Notes: generated by a model from the sequence alone, not told the origin. A DNA stretch of 15,676 bases from Candidatus Heimdallarchaeota archaeon (GCA_021399405.1 JAAFKL010000397.1:1-15676), one strand, 5' to 3'; positions 7,881 through 14,980 are shown, counted from the first letter of the stretch. Program-made: numbers and translations.

Positions 7881-8135
7881 TTACTTATATGCACCCGGTG
7901 CTGGTGCAGAACCGAGATTTCTACGCATCATGAATATCCCAATGATCATTGAAATTATTCCGAATATGATCCAGACATAGCCCTCTAGTTCTGATTCTTC
8001 TGACTTATTAGCTAACAGAGCGATCATAAAAAAAACTAAACCCATAAGAAATAGACTAAATCCTACAATTACACCCAAAAGGAATGAAATAGCGGTTTTC
8101 GCAAAATTATCTTCTGACCGTGGAGCATTCTTCAT
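7881..8135 (-). CDS. Small two-helix membrane protein coupled to SBP2
   Basis: An 84-residue protein with two predicted membrane helices (about 14-42 and 52-70), a short acidic loop between them (NKSEESELEG) and a small Ala/Pro/Gly tail. I do not recognise the family. Its ATG overlaps the SBP2 stop codon as ATGA (8132-8135), which strongly supports a real gene translated together with the receptor. A stem-loop follows the stop. It may help anchor, mature or link the receptor to the permease, but that is inference from the coupling alone. Confidence 0.75.
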   Translation of the reverse strand: MKNAPRSEDNFAKTAISFLLGVIVGFSLFLMGLVFFMIALLANKSEESELEGYVWIIFGIISMIIGIFMMRRNLGSAPAPGAYK

Positions 8136-10027
8136 CTGATCACCCTTCTTCTCTTCAGAATTGGTAATGAAATGATTGAAAGAATAACTAGATAGGGGTT
8201 TAGTGAGATCGTACCTGCATCTGAAAAAGCAGTTGTGTTATCAAATGCTACTAGACCATTTTTTCGGAATAAGTCTCTTGCCTCATCAAAATCATAATAC
8301 AGCGCATATGTGTCATCATAGTACTCAGTGAACGCTGTGTTTACGATACTATTTTGTACCTGGTATCCAGTTCCCAGAACATCCCTGATCTTTGTTCTAT
8401 TGATAGTCAAAGACAATGCTCTTCTAATATCATATGATTTTACCTCTTCAAATTGTGAGTTGAATAATATTTTTATCCCAGAATTTTTATTTTCTCGGAT
8501 ATAGAACTGATAATCTTGACTGCTCAAATATTTTGATGAGGAATCTATCCGGTCAAATTCTATAAAATCACGTTTACCAGTGTCAAAGAGGAGATAAACT
8601 GAATTTTTGTCAATAATTGATTGATCGGAGAATTGGAAATTCAAATTGCGAATAGTTAATTGATTGGTCTCTTCGATGAGACCAGTCTGTGGATTATCAG
8701 CATAATTGAAGAAGTAATTTCCAGGTCTAGTAAAACTATTGGTGTTGAGTGGAAGAGAGAGCTTGTTCTCAGTAGGAAACCAGAAATGTTCATTGGCGAT
8801 TAAATCTATAAATTCTCCTGTTTCAATGCTATTGATCACATAAGGACCTGCAGTAACTGGGTTTTTTAAAAATGATACCCACTCCACGGAATCCTTGGGA
8901 AAACCCCCCTCATACGGTAGAAATGTTGTCCCATCACTGGAAGTAAAACTTGAATTGTAAATATGTTCAGGTATTATTAATTCGCTCCCAATTAGGTGTA
9001 ACTCATTTACACTAAACTGAGAGAATGAAAGACTTAATGTGGTTTGATTAAGTACTGTAACAGTCTCAAGGTATTTCCAATAGTCATTACCACTCGCTTG
9101 GATCCAACTGAATTTATTCATATCAAAAGTAAATTTCACATCCTGTGCATCTAGAATTTCACCATCTGACCAGACTACATCATCCCTGATGGTAATATTC
9201 CATTTGCTAGAGACATCATCGATTATATGAGAGTATCCTGTGGATAGATAGGGGTGCATACTATTATACTTATCCTCGATAAATAGACTGGAGTAAATTG
9301 ATTGAACAATGAGTTTTTCTTCTCGAGATTCAGCATAAAGTGGATTTGAAATTTTGACAATATTTGGAAGAGCATATACTAACTCGTCATCAACGCGGTC
9401 ATCTGATCTTGTACCAGGAATAGATTTCCAAGAAGCTCCCAAAAAAATTGAATGCAATAAATCCTCCTCTATATCAAATCCATCAAAGCCGCTTAGAGAT
9501 GCGATCAATAGGGGTTCATTTAATAGTGGAATATCAAATAGCAACTCTTCATTAAAGATTCTTTGTAGTTTCTCCACTTCATTTTTTCTATCATTATAAT
9601 TAATGGAATTATCATAAATATCGAGGCTTTCATAGAAATTACTTGCAGAATCACTTGTTTTCCCCTCCAAAATAGATGTGTCCAACTGATATAGAATATT
9701 ACCCAGATCAGAATTAGGATCATAAAATTCATTGAGAATAGGATTATTGTCAAAATCAAAATTGTAATAGAATAATGCTACATCCCAATCAGGTTCATCG
9801 GACAACAATTTACTCTGATATACTGGTAGGGTTACACCTATTGGATCAACTATTAATCTAAGCGGGGTCCAAAATTGATTCAATGCTTGGGCAATGGTGT
9901 CAAATTTTGTGTTATCGCTGGGTAAAAGTATGCTGATTGTAAAATTATTCCCTATCACATCTGGTTGAACTGGTTGCACATTCAATAATAATATGAGAAT
10001 CAAAACGCCAACATACTTATTCCGCAT
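8132..10027 (-). CDS. Membrane-anchored solute-binding protein, SBP_bac_5 family, circularly permuted (SBP2)
   Basis: An extracytoplasmic receptor (631 aa) for a peptide-type ABC importer. It has a signal peptide (about 4-22) and a C-terminal anchor (about 607-625) ending KRRRVIR. The family signatures occur in permuted order. Residues 28-195 match what normally ends the protein, including WDVALFYYNFDFDNNP (81-96) and NEELLFDIPLL (159-169). Residues 214-410 match the normal N-terminal lobe (NITIRDDVVWSDGE, DAQDVKFTFD, AGPYVI). Residues 500-592 match the segment with YDIRRALSLTINRTKI (532-547) and FDEARDLFRKNG (580-591), which normally precedes the first block. N-x-S/T sequons are scattered through it. 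No ribosome site is evident, and a TATA-like sequence at 10049-10058 fits a leaderless start. It is coupled by ATGA to the 84-residue gene. Ligand unknown. Confidence 0.9.
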   Translation of the reverse strand: MRNKYVGVLILILLLNVQPVQPDVIGNNFTISILLPSDNTKFDTIAQALNQFWTPLRLIVDPIGVTLPVYQSKLLSDEPDWDVALFYYNFDFDNNPILNEFYDPNSDLGNILYQLDTSILEGKTSDSASNFYESLDIYDNSINYNDRKNEVEKLQRIFNEELLFDIPLLNEPLLIASLSGFDGFDIEEDLLHSIFLGASWKSIPGTRSDDRVDDELVYALPNIVKISNPLYAESREEKLIVQSIYSSLFIEDKYNSMHPYLSTGYSHIIDDVSSKWNITIRDDVVWSDGEILDAQDVKFTFDMNKFSWIQASGNDYWKYLETVTVLNQTTLSLSFSQFSVNELHLIGSELIIPEHIYNSSFTSSDGTTFLPYEGGFPKDSVEWVSFLKNPVTAGPYVINSIETGEFIDLIANEHFWFPTENKLSLPLNTNSFTRPGNYFFNYADNPQTGLIEETNQLTIRNLNFQFSDQSIIDKNSVYLLFDTGKRDFIEFDRIDSSSKYLSSQDYQFYIRENKNSGIKILFNSQFEEVKSYDIRRALSLTINRTKIRDVLGTGYQVQNSIVNTAFTEYYDDTYALYYDFDEARDLFRKNGLVAFDNTTAFSDAGTISLNPYLVILSIISLPILKRRRVIR

Positions 10028-10048
10028 AATTTGTTATTTATTGAAACC

Positions 10049-10058
10049 TTATTAAAAT
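10049..10058 (-). promoter_or_regulatory. Candidate TATA box for SBP2 (leaderless)
   Basis: The minus strand reads ATTTTAATAA, centred about 26 nt before the ATG at 10027, so transcription would begin at or near the start codon. This agrees with the absence of a ribosome site, but the 69-nt gap is AT-rich throughout. Confidence 0.35.
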
Positions 10059-10096
10059 TCTCTAATTAAACATCGATTTCTTAACCTTGTAATCAA

Positions 10097-10711
10097 TCAT
10101 AATTTCTCTCGTAGACGCACGATTTCGTCTATTGTAAGTTGATCAATTTCAGAACCCCTTTCCCTGAGTCCATCAATAATTTTCATAATAGCTGCATCAC
10201 TTTCATTTTGACCAAACTTGATCTTAATGCTGAGATCATCCATTTTTATTTTATACACGCCTACATTTTCTAATGCTTTTTTGTACAAAGAAAGATCACT
10301 GGAAATGGGTGTGTACTGTCCTTCTGGTTGATATTTTTCCATCATTTTCTGAAGAACTCTAGCTTTCTCATCAATATTTTCAACCAATGACCCAACTCCT
10401 CTAATAAAAAGTGATTTGAAATAATGGGATGCTGGACAGGCATATTTTTCAGATATCCAATAAGATGGAAGAAAGGAATACGGCAGATCTACACTGAAAG
10501 TAGCTTTGGGGTTTTTCTTAAGCAAATCGTGCTTTTCCCCTTCCAATGAACCATGAAAGAAAATATCCCAATCAATTGCTACAAAATTCAATGGGATTAT
10601 TCTTGGATAGTCATTAATATCAACAACGCCCAAATGACCTATATCCACCTTGTTGCATAAGAAATCAAAATCTGATTTGTAAGATTGAGATTCTAACTCA
10701 TTTCTACGCAT
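10097..10711 (-). CDS. FMN-binding split-barrel protein, pyridoxamine 5'-phosphate oxidase-related (NimA-like)
   Basis: A 204-residue soluble protein of the flavin-binding split-barrel superfamily, closest by eye to the Pyridox_ox_2/NimA-like branch. The family pattern is visible: IGHLGVVDINDYPRIIPLNF (24-43), then IFFHGSLEGEKHDLL (50-64, His53 in the usual flavin-contact region), NPKATFSV (67-74), ACPASHYFKSLFIRGVGSLV (91-110), and the helix with KYQPEGQYTPI (126-136). The C-terminal tail from about 168 is a charged helix beyond the core. Members bind FMN or related flavins and reduce or sense small molecules; the true substrate is not readable here. It sits between the two receptor genes with its own promoter-like sequence and shows no obvious link to peptide transport. 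The family is clear, the activity open. Confidence 0.88.
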   Translation of the reverse strand: MRRNELESQSYKSDFDFLCNKVDIGHLGVVDINDYPRIIPLNFVAIDWDIFFHGSLEGEKHDLLKKNPKATFSVDLPYSFLPSYWISEKYACPASHYFKSLFIRGVGSLVENIDEKARVLQKMMEKYQPEGQYTPISSDLSLYKKALENVGVYKIKMDDLSIKIKFGQNESDAAIMKIIDGLRERGSEIDQLTIDEIVRLREKL

Positions 10712-10754
10712 GTTCTATCTTTATAGTAATTCTTAATAAAATAGGCGATTAATG

Positions 10755-10768
10755 AACTGAATTCAGTT
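10755..10768. promoter_or_regulatory. Perfect 14-bp palindrome upstream of the FMN-binding gene
   Basis: AACTGAATTCAGTT is perfectly self-complementary and ends 43 nt before the ATG at 10711. It overlaps the start predicted from the upstream TATA box (10786-10795). If the nearer TATA-like sequence (about 10731-10744) is used instead, it lies just upstream of that promoter. Either place suits an operator. Confidence 0.45.
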
Positions 10769-10785
10769 ATGAATAGATATTAATG

Positions 10786-10795
10786 TTTTATAAAT
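10786..10795 (-). promoter_or_regulatory. Candidate TATA box for the FMN-binding gene
   Basis: The minus strand reads ATTTATAAAA. A start near 10764 would give a leader of about 50 nt, but no good ribosome site precedes the ATG. A nearer sequence, TTTTATTAAG, centred near 10738, would give a leaderless transcript and is an equal alternative. Confidence 0.4.
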
Positions 10796-10844
10796 GATAA
10801 TGTATTTTATTTTATTTTAATTTAGTTTAAGTTTTGAGTTTAAA

Positions 10845-13055
10845 TTATTTTCTCTTTCTGATTAGTACGACAGCGATCATGGAGAAACTGGAGAAGAGGA
10901 ACAATAGCTCACTACCAATTACTTCTGATACAATATCGACACCAAGTACATCTACAATGTCCCTCACATCTGGAATATCAGCAGTTGGAATGAAATCATT
11001 TGTGTCTGCTGCATTGTATCCTTCTAATCTCATAAGGTCTCTTGCCTTAGCATAATCATAAGCTAATGGGTGCTGAATTGCATCCCAATTTTGACCTCCA
11101 GAGGCCTTATTGATATAAGCAACACTCCACCAAGCCTTACCAAATCCATCATGAATGTTAACCAGTTTATCACGGTCAAGTACATGAGTGATTGCAAGAC
11201 GTACATTGATTTTCTTCAAGTTCTCTTCAAGCATGTTGAAGAAGAGCATCCTTGCACTAACATTGGGGAAGGTGTCCTTGACAACTAATCCAGGATTACT
11301 TTCGTGTGAAGATACTGTTGATGCACCAAGTTGGGTGGATCCGAAAATATCCAGATCACCAGCTTCGAATTTGATCAATTCAGCATTCTGATCATCAATT
11401 ACAACATACTCAATATACTCAAGATTCTGTGTGCTTGGTTTTGCTTTGTTACCAGAAACCTCTGCATATGCATGATAGTATGCATCTTGTGGAAGTGTTC
11501 CGTTGGCCCATAGACTGAAATCAACATTGAATGCTGTTTCCATATCGGTTAGAGCAGTGGTAGCTTGAGCATAGAAACCTGCGGTGTCCCATTCATTTGC
11601 AAAGGGATAATCAGCCCTAGCTGCAAAGGAGTGGAATACATTGAATTCATAATCAACCATGGAATATGGCCCAAGAGCGGTATTACCTTCAAAACTCTCG
11701 AAGGAATTCCACTGATAGGTGTCCCAGGGGCTGAAAGGCATTCCTGGTACCATAGGTGAGGTCATGTTGTAATCGGTATAATCTAAACTAGCATTTAACC
11801 AGGTTAGATCACCACCTAGCAGATGTGATGGGAGTGGGTTCAAAGAACCAAACATGATCCTATCATCAGGTGTTCGTAGGGTATTGGGTACCCATACAGT
11901 GATGGTATCATCTGCGAAGATTGTAGTTGAAATTTCCCAATCAGCAAGAACTTCCCAAGTGTCAATTCCATTGACATCAAATAAATTGGTCTGTTTTGAC
12001 ATATCATACATGGTAAGGGTTAGATTATAATCCAAACCAGTAACTGGGGTTTCAGGAACAACAGCTCCGTTCATATCGACGGTTGCAGGCCAGACTAGAT
12101 CATCTCTTAGCAAGAAGGTATACTGTGTAACAGGTACTTCATCGGTTGTAACATTGTTATCATGATCCTTGGTATCTCCAAAGTCTCCGGAGAAGAAGTT
12201 CCATGCATTTTGTGGGTGTGCGTTCCATAAACTATCAAAGTTTAATAAACCACCAACATAAGACCAATCTGTTTGGGTACCTTGAGAGGTATCCTGAACC
12301 TGGAAGGGATCAAGGTTGAATTTACCCTGATCACCAACTGCCCATCTGATTGTAGAATCGTTGGATGACCTCTGATCGGCTGTGTTAGCTAGATCCCATG
12401 AGGCACCCATGAAACTAGAAGAGATTACACCCTCACGGGCATTCCAATCTTCATTGTTGGGACCACCAAATCCTTTCCACATAGCTGCTTTTGTAGACTG
12501 TGCTACAAGTGGCATGTTCCAAAGTAATTTTGTGAAGTACATATCATTGAATTCTTCCAATAGTTCATATCTTCTGGTTAGATTCAACTCGAAATCTACT
12601 GAGGCAATAAGGGTATCAATGTCTGTTGTCTGATTTAGTCCAGTCTCAGCTAACTGATATGCCTGGAAAGTAGGATCAGCCAGTTGCATAATGATACCAC
12701 CCCAATAACCTTCAGAGCTGTAAAGCCATCCTATATCAGGTGTTAAACCACCACCACGGAAACCAACTGTTGCCATATCGAAAGGTTTACCAGTTGAGAC
12801 TCCACGTAATAGATCTCCGACAAACTGTCCCCATGGTTTTGCGAATATTTTCACGTCTATACCAAGTGGGGCAAGTGCCTGCTTAATGTACAAACCGTAT
12901 GATTCATCTCTCCTACTACCTGATGGAAGGAAGAAAGACAATTCAAAGTTTGTTGTTACGAAATTGGTCTGAGCCACGACGAGATTTGAATTAGCACTAA
13001 CACTTAGCACAAACACAAAAATAATGGCAAGACCATAAATTTTCTTTTGATTCAT
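10845..13055 (-). CDS. Membrane-anchored solute-binding protein, SBP_bac_5 family, circularly permuted (SBP1)
   Basis: A large extracytoplasmic receptor (736 aa) for a peptide-type importer. It has a signal peptide (about 4-29) and a C-terminal anchor (about 713-732) ending IRKRK. Family blocks are in permuted order. Residues 36-215 correspond to the usual last segment (LSFFLPSG, APLGIDVKIFAKPWGQFVGD, FDMATVGF, RRYELLEEFNDMYF). Residues 236-480 match the usual N-terminal lobe (TFLLRDDLVW, LGPYSMVDY). Residues 547-681 match the middle region (NAELIKFEAGDLDI, KKINVRLAITHVLDRDKLVN, YDYAKARDLMRLEGY) that normally leads into the first block. It is longer than usual through inserts around 275-305 and 395-455. 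Nine N-x-S/T sequons fit a surface glycoprotein. An AGGTGA ribosome site lies 9-10 nt before the ATG. SBP2 shares the junction motif and spacing, so both descend from one permuted ancestor. Ligand unknown. Confidence 0.9.
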   Translation of the reverse strand: MNQKKIYGLAIIFVFVLSVSANSNLVVAQTNFVTTNFELSFFLPSGSRRDESYGLYIKQALAPLGIDVKIFAKPWGQFVGDLLRGVSTGKPFDMATVGFRGGGLTPDIGWLYSSEGYWGGIIMQLADPTFQAYQLAETGLNQTTDIDTLIASVDFELNLTRRYELLEEFNDMYFTKLLWNMPLVAQSTKAAMWKGFGGPNNEDWNAREGVISSSFMGASWDLANTADQRSSNDSTIRWAVGDQGKFNLDPFQVQDTSQGTQTDWSYVGGLLNFDSLWNAHPQNAWNFFSGDFGDTKDHDNNVTTDEVPVTQYTFLLRDDLVWPATVDMNGAVVPETPVTGLDYNLTLTMYDMSKQTNLFDVNGIDTWEVLADWEISTTIFADDTITVWVPNTLRTPDDRIMFGSLNPLPSHLLGGDLTWLNASLDYTDYNMTSPMVPGMPFSPWDTYQWNSFESFEGNTALGPYSMVDYEFNVFHSFAARADYPFANEWDTAGFYAQATTALTDMETAFNVDFSLWANGTLPQDAYYHAYAEVSGNKAKPSTQNLEYIEYVVIDDQNAELIKFEAGDLDIFGSTQLGASTVSSHESNPGLVVKDTFPNVSARMLFFNMLEENLKKINVRLAITHVLDRDKLVNIHDGFGKAWWSVAYINKASGGQNWDAIQHPLAYDYAKARDLMRLEGYNAADTNDFIPTADIPDVRDIVDVLGVDIVSEVIGSELLFLFSSFSMIAVVLIRKRK

Positions 13056-13683
13056 GTTTTGTTTTCACCTAATATTCTCTTTCGAGAATTGAAGTACAAA
13101 GGTACTCGTTTCAGCAAATCGTTGATTACAGTCCCTAAAGGGATCTTTATCAGCTGACAACGAATATGTGTATTAACTTCGGTTAATACCTGCATCTGTT
13201 CGGACATTAATAAACTAATAGGGTAAAAAAAAGTGTAATTCTTAATATGCAATCGTTTAGCTAGTTTAATTCTTCCATTAAGCGAATAATTAGTAAGCTA
13301 ATTGTTGCCTATGAACCATCATTTATGAAGATATAATAAAAATTGCTATTTATTAACAATAGTTGTATCTCGTCTACCAAGTACGATATGGTACCCGCCT
13401 TTGAAATTCCATTTTGACCTTCTAACTGATAATATTTCAAATCAATGATCATCAAAAAAATTTACAATTTACTTCAAGTTGTGAAATTAATTTAAGATCT
13501 AAGTTTACGATAGGATTAACCAAAAGTATTAAATCAAAATGTACAGTTTTCCTATCATGATAATTTACATTAATTTTTCAAATATAATCAAAATAAATCT
13601 GATGTTGGTATAATAATGAGTAGTGATATTTCGATTTTATAATTAGTAATTATTTCAATATTAGTAATTTAAGATTAATTAGA
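13056..13683. other. 628-base spacer between the surface protein and SBP1
   Basis: No convincing gene lies here. The part next to SBP1 (13065-13189) holds the AGGTGA ribosome site and a cluster of short perfect stem-loops. Further out the sequence is very AT-rich, with an A8 run at 13225-13232 and an A7 run at 13454-13460 (U-tracts in the minus-strand transcript, possible terminators of the surface-protein gene). A 10-nt direct repeat, ATTAGTAATT, occurs at 13642-13651 and 13660-13669. The SBP1 promoter must be here, but several AT-rich sequences (13206-13215, 13328-13345) compete and I cannot choose. Confidence 0.6.
13074..13189 (-). promoter_or_regulatory. Hairpin-rich leader upstream of SBP1
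   Basis: Within 116 nt lie four perfect stem-loops with 4-nt loops: ATTCTC/GAGAAT (13074-13089), AGTAC/GTACT (13093-13106), TCCC/GGGA (13132-13143) and an 8-bp stem GTATTAAC/GTTAATAC (13170-13189). The last loop reads TTCG on the plus strand, in a C(UUCG)G context. The palindrome TCAGCTGA (13150-13157) lies among them. TCGTTG/CAACGA (13119-13124, 13158-13163) encloses the third hairpin, while TCAGC/GCTGA (13111-13115, 13153-13157) crosses it, a pseudoknot-compatible order. It may be a structured leader RNA, an operator array, or partly chance. Confidence 0.4.
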
Positions 13684-14877
13684 TTATTTTCTAAATCTTC
13701 GTGGGATCAGGAATGCAATGGTTCCAAGGGCTAATAGACCAAGTAAGGCCTCAAATCCAGAGAAACCAGGTGATTCAACTGTTTCTGTTGAGGTAATTGT
13801 ACTTTCAACAGTCACTTGGGTTGTTCCAGTTGGAACATTTCCAAAGCTTCCACCAACAAGGGCTCCAAGGAAATCAAATGAGAACACAAATTCTTCCTCA
13901 GCACCGGTATCATTGGTAGTTCCAAAGAACTCCTCAAGATCTTCTTCCTCGTAGAATACTCCAGCATCTCCTTGTACATATAATCCTAAATAAGTACTAG
14001 TTAGGGGATCTTCTGCACGTAGGGTGACGTCCATGGCACCACCTGTATATAGATGAAGACCAGCTGCATCTACAACAAATACTCTACCTACTGTTGAATC
14101 AACCCACTCAATGGTGGAGTCATCAATAGAACCTGTAGAATCAATTGTACCAGTGAAATCAACAGATCTTGTACCATCGTCATTGGCAACGATTGCAACT
14201 CCTGCACTGTTGTCAACTGCTACAGTGACATTCTTGGAGTAACTGATTACCCCATAGATGTAATTCTCTACGGTAAGCATGTGCATTCTACTGATATTCT
14301 GACCTGCAGCTGCAGAATCAGTAACAGCATAATTAATGGGGAAGGTGGTTGTCTTATAAGTAGCAAAAGAGTCAGTAGATCTCATTCTAACTGTAATAGA
14401 GTCTGTTGCATAATGGTAAGTACCATCCTCATCCATATTTGAATACAGATATGAAACTGTGTGATCTCCTACACCAACAATTGTGACTGTGGCACCAGCA
14501 CCTCCGGCAAAACCAGCGGCAACGGTGATAGAGTATCCATCGACAAAGATATCTAGTTGGCCAACAGTTGCAGTAAGAGCATCTGGTACACCAGTGTAGT
14601 TGTAAATATCAGACCACATTGCGTATCCAGTTAAGTTAATCTTAATATTCAATGTAGTAATTCCAGTTGTTGAAACGATATCATATGTTCCATCAGTTGA
14701 AAGAGCGATTTCATCTTGGTCTGCAGAACTGAATCCAACCCACCAGGCTTCTAGTGAGTATGCAGTGCCATCATTAAAGCTATCAACTGAAACATTGGAA
14801 ACTACAGCAGCAGAACCCTGTCCCAGTAATAATAATGAGAACAGTGAAACAAATAGTGTTAATTTTTTAATGTTCAT
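13684..14877 (-). CDS. Secreted surface protein with PGF-CTERM-like C-terminal tail
   Basis: A 397-residue exported protein with a signal peptide (about 4-23, ending GQGSAA). The long body is rich in strands, Asp, Thr, Val and Gly, typical of archaeal cell-surface proteins; I recognise no enzymatic domain. A strongly acidic patch, YEEEDLEEFF, lies near residue 310. The C-terminus has a Thr/Ser/Glu-rich linker, then ESPGFSGFEALLG, a hydrophobic stretch and RRFRK. This is the layout of PGF-CTERM-type tails, which archaeosortases process to attach proteins to lipid, so it is probably anchored on the outer face. A strong ribosome site (GAGGAG, 10 nt before the ATG) and a TATA box near 14988 support the start. 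It may be a cell-wall component unrelated to transport, placed here by chance. No close family assigned. Confidence 0.85.
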   Translation of the reverse strand: MNIKKLTLFVSLFSLLLLGQGSAAVVSNVSVDSFNDGTAYSLEAWWVGFSSADQDEIALSTDGTYDIVSTTGITTLNIKINLTGYAMWSDIYNYTGVPDALTATVGQLDIFVDGYSITVAAGFAGGAGATVTIVGVGDHTVSYLYSNMDEDGTYHYATDSITVRMRSTDSFATYKTTTFPINYAVTDSAAAGQNISRMHMLTVENYIYGVISYSKNVTVAVDNSAGVAIVANDDGTRSVDFTGTIDSTGSIDDSTIEWVDSTVGRVFVVDAAGLHLYTGGAMDVTLRAEDPLTSTYLGLYVQGDAGVFYEEEDLEEFFGTTNDTGAEEEFVFSFDFLGALVGGSFGNVPTGTTQVTVESTITSTETVESPGFSGFEALLGLLALGTIAFLIPRRFRK

Positions 14878-14925
14878 AGTATTAATTCTCCTCGATTTGT
14901 TTAATCAACAAACTAGAAATACTAT
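14876..14925 (-). promoter_or_regulatory. Leader stem that could mask the surface-protein start codon
   Basis: In the minus-strand transcript an 8-bp inverted repeat (ATAGTATT, 14918-14925, with AATACTAT, 14876-14883) closes a loop containing a 6-bp hairpin (TTTGTT/AACAAA, 14896-14912) and the GAGGAG ribosome site (14888-14893). The downstream arm includes the first two bases of the ATG. Folding could limit translation, though the outer stem is A-U rich and weak. Confidence 0.4.
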
Positions 14926-14980
14926 TCCCAATGTTGTTTGTCGATCGATTTTCGTGGTGACTAATTGTGTTTTCCTTTTC

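Noticed and set aside
9520..9759. 79-residue minus-strand frame inside SBP2
   Set aside because: It is in another frame of a clearly coding gene, with Ile/Met-rich composition typical of a shadow frame.
8132..13055. Idea that the two receptors are frameshifted, chimeric or decayed tandem genes
   Set aside because: Both are single open frames with intact signal peptides and anchors, share the same junction and spacing, and contain each family block once, so circular permutation explains them better.
13052..13252. 66-residue frame on the minus strand overlapping the SBP1 start as ATGA
   Set aside because: It lies wholly in the hairpin-rich leader, has no protein-like features and no ribosome site I can see, and SBP1 has its own ribosome site. 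Overlap with the start is probably chance.
13642..13669. Direct repeat ATTAGTAATT, two copies 18 nt apart
   Set aside because: Low-complexity AT sequence and only two copies; no CRISPR array or clear iteron structure follows from it.
13718..13954. Plus-strand frame antisense to the surface-protein tail
   Set aside because: Its Ser/Pro-rich translation is the mirror of the Thr/Glu/Gly-rich coding strand.
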